A DNA stretch of 64,000 nt from Linum tenue (Eukaryota; Streptophyta; Magnoliopsida; Malpighiales; Linaceae), in contig CAMGYJ010000011.1 of the NCBI GenBank assembly GCA_946122785.1, forward strand, positions 13,082,001 to 13,146,000, read 5' to 3'. Position 1 is the first letter of the stretch. Each line of letters begins with the position of its first letter. A model generated the notes under the pieces. The model saw only the letters and a program-made list of their open reading frames with translations. It did not search any database and was not told the origin of the DNA. Below, in pieces: positions 33,301 through 43,977 of this stretch. Both the position numbers and the translations under genes were made by a program.

Positions 33301-33679
33301 CAAGGAGCTTGAATCACTTTGATACTACTCAGCTCATTGTATAACTCCCTTCTACTGGCTTCCTCATTAAGCATAAACCACTGTCCAAAGAAAACTTGAG
33401 CCCACTAACCAAAACTGTATGTATTGATATGAAGAATGAAGAATAGTAGCTGGATATCTGTTTCCAAAGTAACCAGATTTCCCCAACCATTTGAATTGTG
33501 TTGTATCCTCTTCTTCCAGTCTGGGAACCTCTTCTCAGCTAGTTTATCTGTCTCAGAGGACCTTATTCTCGCTCTAATATGGCTACTATATCTATGCTAT
33601 ATTTATTTATCTTTCTAAGTATAGCTGTATATTTACCTTCTGCTTTGAACCCTCTAGTATTCCAGGTAAGGATTTTCAT
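30371..33679 (-). pseudogene. LINE ORF2: endonuclease and reverse transcriptase, frameshifted
   Basis: The start MKILTWNTRGFKAEG at 33679 is the first strand of the apurinic-type endonuclease that nicks target DNA. Endonuclease remnants occupy 32870-33680 in changing frames. The reverse transcriptase spans 31525-32778: WLRTGDSNSAYFHR, the SPGPDGFSAAFFQ motif, PISCCNILYKCISKLIANSL, KIDLMKAFDSFDW, and the catalytic FADD in LCFADDLLVFTDA. The C-terminal zinc-binding region is at 30371-31522 (SYAGRIELVGTVLYSLSQFW; CNFIWGVERG-like). Several frame changes show it is inactive. Confidence 0.85.
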
Positions 33680-33795
33680 CTCTTAGCCCTGCCCCTTCCA
33701 CCTTTACCACCTCTTTTTGGTTGAATAGGAACCAAAGGTGAATCCACCCAAACTCTCTTTCCTTTGTCAACCAGAGCATGTCTGTTCTCCTTTCC
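33676..33795 (-). pseudogene. LINE ORF1 C-terminal end
   Basis: The last 39 codons are basic and glycine-rich (QPKRGGKGGRGRAKR) as in plant LINE ORF1 (gag-like) proteins. The TGA stop overlaps the ATG of ORF2 by the word ATGA. Confidence 0.7.
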
Positions 33796-33895
33796 NNNNN
33801 NNNNNNNNNNNNNNNNNNNNNNNNNNNNNNNNNNNNNNNNNNNNNNNNNNNNNNNNNNNNNNNNNNNNNNNNNNNNNNNNNNNNNNNNNNNNNNN
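33796..33895. other. Assembly gap, 100 N
   Basis: The run is exactly 100 N, the usual placeholder for a join of unknown length. It has LINE sequence on its left and the middle of dioxygenase exon 2 on its right. Confidence 0.98.
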
Positions 33896-34949
33896 CGCAG
33901 CCGCAGGTCTCTGAGATGATTGGATTGTAATCCCAGAGCCTCGGACATCAACTCCAAAATGGTTAGCCCCAGTTGCTTCATTTCTCTTGAATACTCGATT
34001 ATTACATCTCTGCAATATCAGCGCCCCCAGAATTTTGAGGCGTGTAAGAGACTAAGAGCTCACAAGTTAGTAGATAGATATCTGCATTACTAATCTTCTA
34101 CTTTTATAGATATGCACATAAATGGATGGGTCCGACGATTCTTTCTAATAAACTTTTCAGTCTCAGAACATCAAGCAATTCACAGCAATCTTGGTTTTGA
34201 TTTCAGAACATCAGTTTTCTTACTAAAGTATACTGACCAAGTCTGTGAAAGAGGGAGCTCCGTAGGTTGATAACATGCTATAATGTAGTTTTGAGTTTGA
34301 TCATACAAGTGTTGATCTGATGCGTCTACCAATTTCTATCTAAATCTCAAAACCAGATAACGAGAAACTGAAGCTACATTCTAATGTTAACTCAAAGAAA
34401 AAAAAGGTACTGTCATGGTTTTGCATACCTGCATATGGCAGGCAAATCATTAGGATGTGGAGGCACAGGAGCCATCAGGCAGTACAAAGTGTCCCTCCAA
34501 TTAGCTGCTGAAGCTTGGTAAAGATCAAAGTTGGTGTTATACATGACCTTTCTTGTTTCATCCCTACTGTAGAATTCTTTCTTGACCTCACTGTCCTGCT
34601 CGTGAAACTTTCTAACTCCATCAAATGCTCTCTGCAGGAGCGACTCCGGGATGCCATGATTGATCACCTGAAAGAATCCCCATTCCGAGCAGGCATAGTG
34701 GATCTTATCAACTGCGGCAGTTCGTGAATGTGGATCATCAACCTTCAGGCCTCCCAAATCTATGAGTGGTATGGTGAATTTGGACGACTCTGATACCGGA
34801 TCTTCATTGATTGTGGATAGATCATGCTTGAATATCTTTGGGAGCTCTGCGATTCCAGCATCAACGAGGCCTTTTACGCCCGATTTTGTATCATCGAAAG
34901 CCTGCAGTTCGGTCTGCCTTGCTGAATCTTCTGAATTGGTGCTCACCAT
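33896..34949 (-). CDS. Dioxygenase gene B, 5' part only (2-ODD, ACC oxidase homolog class)
   Basis: Exon 1 is 34429-34949 (521 bp) and the first 114 bp of exon 2 are 33896-34009; the rest is lost at the gap. Exon 1 encodes the same amino acids as gene C ([20 protein letters not shown] at the start; [17 protein letters not shown] in the middle). The DIOX_N domain is present, but the iron-binding HxD...H core is missing. The base or two next to the gap differ from gene C (CGCAGCCGCAGG against CGCAGCCCAGG), as expected at a contig edge. It may be a real tandem copy or a duplicated haplotype of C. Confidence 0.8.
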
Positions 34950-35300
34950 CCTGGTTCTTTTTTCTCCCTTTTCTTAGTAAAGCTCAACTGCCGAGATTGG
35001 ATTACAGGAAATGTTAGATGGATGTGGAAGCTTATGCATTCGATTTATTTAACCTGTATACTTTTGTTCTTAATCCTGGAAGCTTATGGATTTGATTTAT
35101 TTAACTTTTGTACTTTTGTTCTTAATCGTGGAAGCTTATCATTAAAGAGCTGAGGCTAGTATTTTTTTGAGCATTTGAGATTCCAGTCAAGATTATGCAG
35201 CTGATGGCTGGCAAAGTGCAGTGGCATTTTGTTTTCTGGTACCACTAATGACGTGGATGACATTCGACAAGATACAAAACGCCAAATGCAATGTTGCATG
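33896..35300. repeat. Near-identical duplicate of 47284-48676
   Basis: Exon 2 start, intron 1, exon 1 and about 350 bp of upstream DNA match the gene C locus, with only a few single-base differences seen by eye (one A in an A-run, GAAAGCC/GAACGCC, TTTAACC/TTTAGCC, CCACTAATG/CCACCAATG). The match ends where the flanks carry different insertions. Confidence 0.9.
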
Positions 35301-35322
35301 TAATGGAAGTGAGGAATCTTCC

Positions 35323-35707
35323 GGGTAAATGACACATTTGATCACTGAGATTACTAAATCATGTCATGTTTAGTCACTAGAAAAGTTTAATATCAATTTT
35401 GGTCACTCAAATTACTGAAACAAGTCACATTTAGTCACTCTCCCGTTAGTTTTCGTCCGACTTCATTAATGGAGTTGGACGGAAACTAACGGGAGAATGA
35501 CTAAATGTGACCTGTTTTAGTAATTCAAGTGACTAATGTTACACGTTTCAGTAATTCGAGTGACCGGAGTTGGATGGAGGCTAACGGGAGAGTGACTAAA
35601 TGTGACCTGTTTCAGTAATTCGAGTGACCAAAATTGATATTAAATTTTTTTAATGACTAAACATGACACGATTTAGAAATCTCAGTGATCAAATATGGCA
35701 TTTACCC
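35323..35707. mobile_element. Mutator-like MITE, 385 bp
   Basis: GGGTAAATGACACATTTGAT at the left and, inverted, ATCAAATATGGCATTTACCC at the right form the termini. An exact 10-bp duplication, GGAATCTTCC, lies at 35313-35322 and 35708-35717. The interior repeats short words (GTGACTAAATGTGACCTGTT) in both orientations. The empty site is visible upstream of gene D (GAGGAATCGTCCACTT at about 54434). Confidence 0.9.
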
Positions 35708-35864
35708 GGAATCTTCCACTTAAAACTTAAAAGACAAACAACTATTTCTTTAGTTGCTAGTGGTGAATTGTATCTTAACACATTTGTCACCCTAATCACT
35801 TTCCATTCAATTTAGTCATCGATGATATACATTTATATCATCCATAATCACTCACGGTCTTTTT

Positions 35865-36790
35865 TTTTTTAATTTCTGAATGATATCAATAGAGGACAAG
35901 AGTTATTCATACAAATCTACCAATGACACATTACAATAAATTCTAATGCAACCACCCAAAAAATCGAAAGATTCTAGCTCTAGACGAGACAGAAGCAGTG
36001 GTTTACGCGCCACTCTATGGGCAGCACTGTTGGCAGTTTTAGGTACCGCTCTAAACTCTATACAAATGGACAAAGAGCTAAGAATCTGACGACACTCTCG
36101 TAAGACCGGACCACCAATCGAGTCTTCTATGATGCGTTGCCGGATCTGCTTGACGACCACTCTGGAATCACCTTCGACTATCACGTGAGTCAAAGATCTT
36201 CATGTGATGATGGAGATAGCGTCTCTAATGGCTAGGAGCTCTGCCAGGGAAAGGTTGACAATTCCTTAATGCTGTAACCCAAACGCCAACACCACATGTC
36301 CGTCTGACCCAAGGACAACAAGCCCAGACGAACACCCGGTGGCACAAACAGCAGCGTCGAAAGTGATCTTTTAGAAATCGTCTGGTGGCGGGACCCATGT
36401 CAGTTGGAAGGTTTCGGAAGAGAGTTGTGGGGTTGGGGAGGGAGGAGAGTGTTTGAGATATCAAGGACCTGCTTGTAGAATTGTGTGGCTGGGGAACGGA
36501 CATGAGGTTGGTAAAATTCAAAAATCACTTTATTTCTAGACTTCCAGATTCTCCAAAGTAAGCAGACGCATTTGAGAATGTGGAATGGGGAGGTCTTAGA
36601 GACCATGACAAGTCGCCACCATAGACTAAAGTTAACAGTCGGGGCGGTCTCAATAAAGTTGCTCAATCCCACTAAAGTCCACAATCTGGTGGCTAGGGGG
36701 CATCTGAAGAATAAATTTTCAATGCTTTCTCGACTATCCGTTTTCGATTTGAGGTCAACGCTGATTCATGAGGCAGGTGATAGCCCTATT
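35865..36790 (-). mobile_element. Truncated LINE, RNase H-like 3' end
   Basis: The minus strand reads LCLLWRIWKSRNKVIFE near 36560-36580, then across a frame change an RNase H-like domain: WVPPPDDFLKITFDAAVC-type text near 36360-36420 and THVIVEGDSRVVVKQI at 36145-36190. This domain order marks the C terminus of plant LINE ORF2. A poly(A) tail (poly-T on the plus strand, 35862-35872) closes it. The 5' side stops near 36790 without a clear boundary. Confidence 0.75.
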
Positions 36791-37737
36791 TGTCTATTTC
36801 TAAAGAAATAAGAAATCATAGTTGATGCACTAAGGAAGACTTCATCGTTTGAAATCGTAGAACATGTGGTTAATACCATTAATGACATGAATTCTTGGCA
36901 ATGGGACTAAACAATAAATAGGCCAGTTAATCGTTACCTACACATATAGAAAAGGTTTAATGCAAAATAAATTTAGGATTAAAAATTCGCAATTACTCGC
37001 CAACGGCTTGTAACTGTTCCGGCAATTACTTGTCATCTCCGACGGTAGAGGTTTTCTGGCGAGTTCGCCGTTTGTTGTACCACATCGTAGACTATTTCTG
37101 GACACGGTCGGATTTCAGAGGAGGACCGCTTATGTTAATCAAAAGAATTAAACGAGTCTTACTCTCCCATCTGCAGGAGGTTTTCGGCAATAGTGCTGTT
37201 TTCAGCCAAATCCAGGCCATTCAATAGTGACTAAGGGCCACCATTAGCTTGCTAAGCTTCCGCCCACATAGAACACTAGTTTGTGCCAATGAAGAAGAAG
37301 GAGATGATGGTGATAGTGATGATGTTGGTTGTAGAGTGAAACTACTCCAATACAGGTCCCTCATAGGAGATCGGAAGCAGCAGCTTGAGAGTTGGGGTTG
37401 TTGCCCTGCAGATGCCCACTACTTACTTCCATCATTCCATGCATAAAATATTCATCATGTCCATTACTACAATTGGCTGTAAAACGGAAACATAAATGCC
37501 CCACCTGTAACGTTATGAGTTATGACAATGACATTGAAGTGTAAACTTTTAAAAGCATATAATAGAAACTGACAAAATAATAATTAATTATGTTAATTAA
37601 GCAATAATTAGCTATTGAAATGTAAACGTTTCAACTTCCCTCAACGAAACCGTCGCGGCCACGACGGAGGATTGAACAGAACAGCGGCGGCGTCATTAGA
37701 GCCACTTCCACCGCTGGTTAGTAATCGACGGAGGATT
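36791..37737. other. Spacer, no confident gene
   Basis: Only short open frames are visible. An acidic stretch (EEEGDDGDSDD at 37280-37330) is not recognised. Confidence 0.4.
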
Positions 37738-37797
37738 GAACCCTAAACCCTAAACCCTAAACCCCTAAACCCTAAACCCTAAACCCTAAACCCTAAA
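37738..37797. repeat. Interstitial telomere-type repeat (CCCTAAA)n
   Basis: About eight units of the plant telomere word CCCTAAA in one orientation, with one CCCCTAAA variant and a final CCCTAAAGCC. It lies immediately left of the Athila-like element. Confidence 0.93.
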
Positions 37798-38335
37798 GCC
37801 AAGGTGCACGGCCGTGCGCCTCTGCCCGTGCAGCCGAGGCACGGGCTATATAAATGGCCGTGCACGGCCATTGTGGTCAGAAAACCAAATTTCTTCGCCG
37901 GAAACCTCTCCCCTCGCCGGAAAACCGCGCCAAACCCACTTTTTTCGACTTTTCCGGCCACTTTGGGTACTTTTTTCACCAAACCAACACCAAACCCACT
38001 CCTTCTACACCCAAAGCGGCCTATCCCCCGAGTTTGAGCGTGTTTGGGCGACATTTGTGTCGCCGGAGGCGATTTCCGGCGAGAATCCGGCGAGGCTCCG
38101 ACGAGCATTTCCGGCCAGATTTTCGGCATTTCGTCGACTCCCTTGTCTTTCCCTCATCATCCCCTACACCTCTACTTGAGTCTCCAGGTTTGATTTTGTC
38201 CCTAACTATGTTAATTGTGGAGAATTGAGTGTGTAGGGTGTATGTTAGAGAATCTTATTGAATCATGTGATTTGTGTGAAATTGATTGAGGGGAATGCAT
38301 GGGATGTGATTGAATTATGTTGGGCAATGTCCCAT

Positions 38336-39643
38336 TTGCTTGTTTGAGCCCTTGTGTGCAAGAATTTGGCCAATTTCATGCGTAACTTATTAGTGCACAC
38401 AAGGTGTTCGATGAAATGCCTGTTTTCCATGCCATGTTGTCGCCACCGGTTGGGGCCCTTAATGATGTAGTTTGTGGGTGTATTTGCTATGGATGTGAAC
38501 CTTGAGTTGCCTACTTTCTTGTGAATGTGCACCCCCACCCAGATATTGCTTGATTTATCGAGTTTTTGACCCCCGAACTATGGATGAAACCATGGTTCGG
38601 CTGCTTTCTGTTCTTAAGTGTGGGGGTGGGCTTGACCTTTTCTTTGGCTCTTTTGGTTCCACTTTGGGTTGTTATTTTGCAGGGCAATGGCACAACCTAA
38701 CTTCCAGCACCCGTTCATCCGGGATCTCAGGAGGGGCTCCACCGGAGAGCGCTTCAAGAAAGTCGTGGAAACCCCGTTTGGCGCCCACCATTGCTGCTCC
38801 AAACAGGAGTTTCGGGAACTGCACTGCTACGAGCAGCTTTCCGCCGTGGTCGCCAACACCGCATGGCGCCGTCTGTTCCAGATCTGCGAGACGGTCTACT
38901 ACGAGCCGGTGTGGGAGTTCTACACCACTTTCAAGCACAACTCCACGACCCGATGCCATGACAGTACAGCCGGTTGGGCAAAGTCCCCTTTGCTTGTTTG
39001 AGCCCTTGTGTGCAAGAATTTGGCCAATTTCATGCTTAACTTAATAGTGCACACAAGGTGTTCGATGAAATGCCTGTTTTCCATGCCATGTTGTGGCCAC
39101 CGGTTAGGGCCCTTAATGATGTAGTTTGAGGGTGTATTTGCTATGGATGTGAACCTTAAGTTGCCTATTTTCTCGTGAATGTGCACCCCCACCCAGATTA
39201 TGCTTGATTTATCGAGTTGTTGACCCCCGAACTATGGATGCAACCATGGTTAGGCTGTTTTCTGTTCTTAAGTGTGGGGGTGTGCTTGACCTTTTCTTTG
39301 GCTCTTTTGGTTCCACTTTGGGTTGTTCTTTTGCAGGGCAATGGCGCAACCTAATCTCAAGCACCCATTCATCCGGGATCTAAGGAGGGGCCCCACCGCA
39401 GACCGCTTCAAGGAGGTCCTGGAAACCCCATTTGGGTCACACCATTGCTGGTCCAAACGGGAGTTTCGGCGATTGCACTTCTACGAGCAACTCTCCGCCG
39501 CCGTCGCCAACACCGCATGGCGCCGTCTTCTCATCCTCTGCGAGAAGGTCTACTACGAGCCCGTGTGGGAGTTCTACACGACCTTCAAGCACAATTCCAC
39601 GACCGATTGGCAGGACGGTACAGCCGTCCAATTCAGGCTGGGC
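38336..39643 (+). repeat. 654-bp direct duplication inside the Athila-like element
   Basis: The text TTGCTTGTTTGAGCCCTTGT starts at 38336 and again at 38990. The duplicated unit holds the 3' part of the leader, an intron-acceptor-like TTTTGCAGGGCA, an ATG and about the first 90 codons of ORF1. The two copies differ at many sites, so the event is old. Confidence 0.85.
38687..39001 (+). pseudogene. Truncated ORF1 copy from the internal duplication
   Basis: It starts MAQPNFQHPFIRDLRRGSTG and follows the full ORF1 copy for about 85 residues (NTAWRRLFQICETVYYEPVW). At the duplication joint it changes to unrelated text and stops at 38999-39001. Confidence 0.75.
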
Positions 39644-40724
39644 GGTGTCCCCCGGTCCATGAGCTACCACGAGCTGGCCGAGGCTCTTGACCTCGACCTC
39701 GACGACCGTCGGCACTACATCACCGAGGTCACTGATCCACCGGAGGTGGACTTCGGGAGGCTGTACACCCGCCTGGCTCGGCCAGGCCAGACGCGTCCCT
39801 TCCGGGCCGGGAGGACGAAGGCATCTACCCTGCTGCTCGACAACCGCCTTCTCCACCACCTGCTGGCGAAGTCTTACACCCCTGCAGCAGACAGTGCCAG
39901 CGCCATCAACCCTGTACTTCATCCATTCGATCCGCCAGCACAACCATCCTCTCCACCTGGGTTCGGTGGTGGCCAAGACCTTCGAGAAGACTGCTACAGA
40001 GCTGAAGAGCCTCCACTGCGGCCCCCTCATCACCCGCCTGGCCACCTTCTTTGGCCTTTCACTGCAGGGGTGCACCGAGGAGGGGGAGACCCTCATCTTT
40101 GGCAGCAAGACGATCGAGAAGATGCAGCTGCTGCGGGAGAGGAACAGTGTTCTGTGGGTCGATGGGTTTCCGGAACCTCCGATCCCCGCGGAGCCCGAGC
40201 TAGAGGACCAGCCAGAGGGCCAGGAGGAGGAGGCAGGTGAGGATATTCACCTAGAGGATGTGGATGCTGCTGCTGATGATCCACCACAGACTGACTTCCA
40301 TTACGGGGGTAGCAACTCCGCTTTCCTGGGCCAGGATTACTTTTCCTCCCAGTTCGAGCAGCTGCGGATCCAGAACCAGCAGATCCTCGACCAGCAGCTA
40401 CAGTTCCATCAGCAGTACGCGGAGCACCAGGCCGCGTACCAGCGCAGGATGGATGCTTATGATGAGCGTCTGGACATGCTCCAGCCACAGCAGGGAGTGA
40501 CTCTCGCCCACATCGAGCGGGAGAAGCGCCGTTCACGGCGCATGCAGGAGGTTCAGCAGCACCTGCTCCAGCTGCTCCCGGGCGAGCAGCCTGTCTGGAG
40601 GACTCCCTGGGATGACTCCCCACTTCCATATGCCCCAGCTGCCGGTGATGATGGCAATGATGGAGCTGCTGATGATGACGCGTTCATGAACGACATCGAC
40701 CTCGACGATCTTGGCGACGAGTAG
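39341..40724 (+). pseudogene. Athila ORF1-like protein, one frameshift
   Basis: ATG at 39341 follows an acceptor-like TTTTGCAGGGCA. The first frame runs to about 39905 (SKREFRRLHFYEQLSAAVAN; YYEPVWEFYTTFKHN; VQFRLGGVPRSMSYHELAEA), matching the pattern of Athila ORF1 proteins of unknown role. A one-base shift near 39900-39915 moves the rest to the frame LYFIHSIRQHNHPLHLGSVV and onward. The C terminus has an acidic region and a glutamine-rich coiled coil (QNQQILDQQLQFHQQYAEHQ), then ends in DDIDLDDLGDE-like acidic text. The layout (globular, acidic, coiled coil) resembles the protein at 1397-2659. Confidence 0.72.
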
Positions 40725-42551
40725 GCTGTACTCGTTGCCCGTCTCAGTGTGTTTTCTTTTTCATTTTAGACTTTTGTGTGTTTGCTCCATGTGTGCGGAG
40801 CTTGAACTTAGTGTCGTTTGTTTTTGTTTTTGGTTTTCCTTTGTGGTTTGATGTAGCCGTCTGGGCTAACACTTATCCCTAACGCATAGTGTGCTAGTGT
40901 GTTTCTGGTGTTCGATTTGTGCAGCATTGTCCACTCTCCCGTTTGTTTCTCGCTGACTAGTCCACTTCCAGTTCCCCTTATCTTTCCCTCTCCTCCATTG
41001 AGGGCAATGTTGTGCTTAAGTGTGGGGGGGGTGCTTTGTATCGGTTGGAATATATATTTGGGTGCTTGGAGCCTAGTCCGCTGTCCGAATCTTACGATTT
41101 GAGGGCTCCAAGTACTGCTGTTTGATCATATTGGCACTGTGTTTTGATGGATGAATTGATTGGTTTTCGGATTAATGCATGACAACTTGTTTGCGACTAG
41201 GACAACCTATGATGAGGACTGAGATGTGCAGTAGAACGATGTAGGGGTTCAGTTTTTCAACTGTTTGCTTGCCAACTGTGACTTGATCTGATTACTTGTT
41301 CTTAACAGTCGTTTATGCATCTAGTTCAGGGTATCAGAATGTGAGATAGAGCATATAGGTAGCCATGTGAGATTTGAGCCTGCTCGTTTCTTTCTTGTGC
41401 GATAGATCCCTCTTCCATGATGTGTAGCATTCACGTTGTCACTAGCTAAGATGATGGGGGCATATGATTAGCCCACGACCAAAATTGACTGTCCTGATGT
41501 GTCATATCCCCTAGTCAGCCCCTTTGAGCCGTGTGCTATCCTTTCTTTTGGTCTATAACGGAAAAAATCACCCTTGTTGCATCTTTTAGAAGGTTCCACA
41601 TAGTGGTTTTTACATATTCTCTGCTGTTTTTGCTAAAGTCTATGTGAGTGTTGGAGGTAGTGCTTAAAAGTTGGGCAGGTGTTTGAAATTTGTGCAGGAG
41701 TGGTGGCTCTCTTAAGAAATGAAAAGAAAAATGAAAGTAAAACAAAGAAAAATTGAAAGCAAAAGAGAGCCACTACCAAAAATCTGAATAATGCCCATTA
41801 AGTAGTGTTTCTTAGCGGTCTGGCTTGGAAATGCTGATGTTTATACCTCCTTCGCTCTTGTGCTCTTGCGATATTGAGTAATGCAGAATAGCATAAAGAA
41901 AATACCGGTTTGTTTGACTGTGATTGTGTGTTTGGAAAATGTGGAACCTTGTGCTATGAATACTTCCACCACTTAAAAGGCCTTTTCCCCATGTCCAAGA
42001 CCCTAGCCAGTCATTTGAACCTGTGTCTAAGACCTCCTGATTAGTTAGTGGTGACACCCCATATGTGAACTCTAGCATTTAGAGGCTGCCATCATGGTGA
42101 AGAGATGATAGGGATTGAGAGAAATAGCATCCGCATTTTTCGCATCAAATTGTTCTGACCCCACTGGTCGAGAGTGAGTGATTCATTTTCATATTCTTTA
42201 TACTCTTGTACCCCGGTGAGGACCTAGATTGCTCGGTCTCTGTTCTGATGTCTTGAGTTGGATGCATGAGTTGACTGTTTTGAGTAGGTGGTTGAGTCAA
42301 GTCTAAGTTGGCTGGTGAACAGAAGGGAGATTCTTCCTTTACTCGATTTTGCTGCACTCGAATGTCCTTTGTGGTGGTTGTCCAGGTTGCTATTGAGGTT
42401 ATTCATGTGTTGATGTTTGAAAACCAGTACGATTCACGTGTTCTGTGCCTTTATGACTTGTCCCCAATGTTGGTCGATTGAAATATGTAAGCTTACCTGG
42501 TGTCTGACTTGGTTTGCTTGGGGACAAGCAAACGGTTAAGTGTGGGGGAGT
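40725..42551. other. Non-coding 3' region of the Athila-like element
   Basis: No open frame of note. It contains the motif CTTAAGTGTGGGGG at 41011 and a final polypurine tract at 42537-42550 (TTAAGTGTGGGGGA). Confidence 0.55.
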
Positions 42552-43976
42552 TTGATAGACCGTCATTTACACATGTTTTTACCCCCATTCTTACACCGTT
42601 TGAGGTGTTGATTCTCGTGTTTTAGGCCGATTTCACGCTAGGTTGTGCTTGTTCGTGATATTTCAGGTCCTAGTACGTGAATGGAGGCTTGGGAGCAAGC
42701 CTGGGGTCGATTGGACGAAGATCGGACGCGTGGCGAGGTGTCAAGGAAGCTGCACGGGCAGACCGTGGCATCACACGGCCGTGCAAAGGCCAAGCCAGGC
42801 CTTGTGGGATTGTGCGAGAGAAAACACGGGCACACACAACCTTCACACGGCCGTGCCATTGAGCACTCTGGCCGTGTGATTTCTGCCGAGGCCGAGCACG
42901 GGCAGACTGGATTTCTCACACGGCCGTGCAACCCTGGCCGTGTGAGAAGCCTGAGGATCGAACTAAACGACACGCTGCGTTTTGAGCCGCACGGCCAAGT
43001 GGGTGAGTCACACGGCCGTGTGGCCTGGCCGTGCGAGTCGGGAAATCCTGGTTTTAGAGCCTATTCCGAGCCAAAAGTGGGAGAATTGAGTTTTCAGAGC
43101 AAAAACAGAGCCCTAGAGAGAGAAAGTACGAAGAACACATCCTAGAAGCTATCTTAGAGCTGGATTTCATCGAATCGAGCTTGGAGATCGTCATAGGAGT
43201 GGAAATCATCGTCCCGGAGCAGATTTTCCTCATCGTTATGAGTATGACTAATCCGATTACTGTTTTCTCTTCTCTCTCTATGGAGTAGAACCCTTCTCTC
43301 ACTTGGGTATGAAGAACCCTAGTTCCTTGTGTTAGGGATTTGATTGTAATGACTTGGGATGATGTTACTGTTTGATTTTAATCGAATGATGCATGTTTAT
43401 TGAATTGATTGGAGTCTGATCAGCTTTTCTCAATTTCTGCTGCAACCTAAGATAGATAGAATCTGATTAGGTTGTTAGAGCCTCTTCATTCGATAGTAGG
43501 AGATTGGCTATACGAGAGTTAGCCAGTTCACTGCTTTGTACTGGTGTTCTTGGCGCCAGTAGTGGAGTTCTGTGTTCATAGCCTCAGCTTTCTATCCCGG
43601 TGAAGACTAGTCGTCTGCCGGGTAGTTAGACTGAGAGGGCTTGGTCAGCTTAAGAGATTCCAAGCTACTGTCGGATCTTCCGCAGTCTAATCAACAGTAA
43701 ATCAACCCATGGAATTACAATTGAACCTAACTAAGGGGCTAGGGGGACTCAATCCCGAGTGACTCTTTCCTGACTTTGAAAACCGAACAATTTACTGCTT
43801 TCTTGTTGCTTTTGCTTTTAACAACAATCACTCGAACTAGTTTTCTAGATAATAGAGAATCACGGAGTAAGCAGTAGATCTAGACCCCGGTTTGATAATA
43901 TAACTTGCCTGTTACTGCATTCCCGGACTGCGATTACGCTTGGTCGTAGTTTGGTGTTGTGTTTTGGCGTGTCACC
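42552..43976 (+). repeat. Probable 3' LTR of the Athila-like element
   Basis: It begins TGATAGACCGTCATTTACAC directly after the polypurine tract and ends near ...TTTTGGCGTGTCA, giving TG...CA ends. Six or more CACGGCCGTG-type palindromes lie at 42750-43040. The right end is uncertain, and no matching left LTR was found. Confidence 0.5.
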
Positions 43977-43977
43977 A

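Larger units (their letters stand above)
30197..33795 (-). mobile_element. L1-type LINE, 5' part lost in the assembly gap
   Basis: Running leftwards it shows the C terminus of ORF1 (33676-33795), endonuclease, reverse transcriptase, a zinc-binding C-terminal region, and a 3' tail at about 30197-30212 that is poly(A) on the minus strand after the TTCATC-type plant LINE end. ORF2 is broken by several frameshifts. The poly(A) end abuts the right side of the transposon at 25663-30170. The gap prevents a search for the target duplication. Confidence 0.85.
37798..43976 (+). mobile_element. Athila-like Gypsy retroelement without pol
   Basis: A leader region with a TATA box (CTATATAAATG, 37846-37856) precedes an ORF1-like gene (39341-40724). 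It is followed by about 1.8 kb without coding, in which TTAAGTGTGGGGG words recur (41011 and 42537). The last of these acts as a polypurine tract before an LTR-like block (42552-43976). Reverse transcriptase, integrase and protease are absent, so the element is non-autonomous. The left LTR is missing or unrecognisable, so the exact left boundary is uncertain. CACGGCCGTG palindromes cluster near both ends. Confidence 0.6.

Noticed and set aside
33676..34015. Open frames running through the N gap
   Set aside because: They join LINE ORF1 to dioxygenase exon 2 across unknown sequence; the link is artificial.
37738..37797. Chromosome end
   Set aside because: Sequence continues for tens of kb on both sides, and only about eight repeat units are present.
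39437..40629. Long minus-strand open frames opposite the Athila-like ORF1
   Set aside because: They are shadows of the GC-rich plus-strand coding region.
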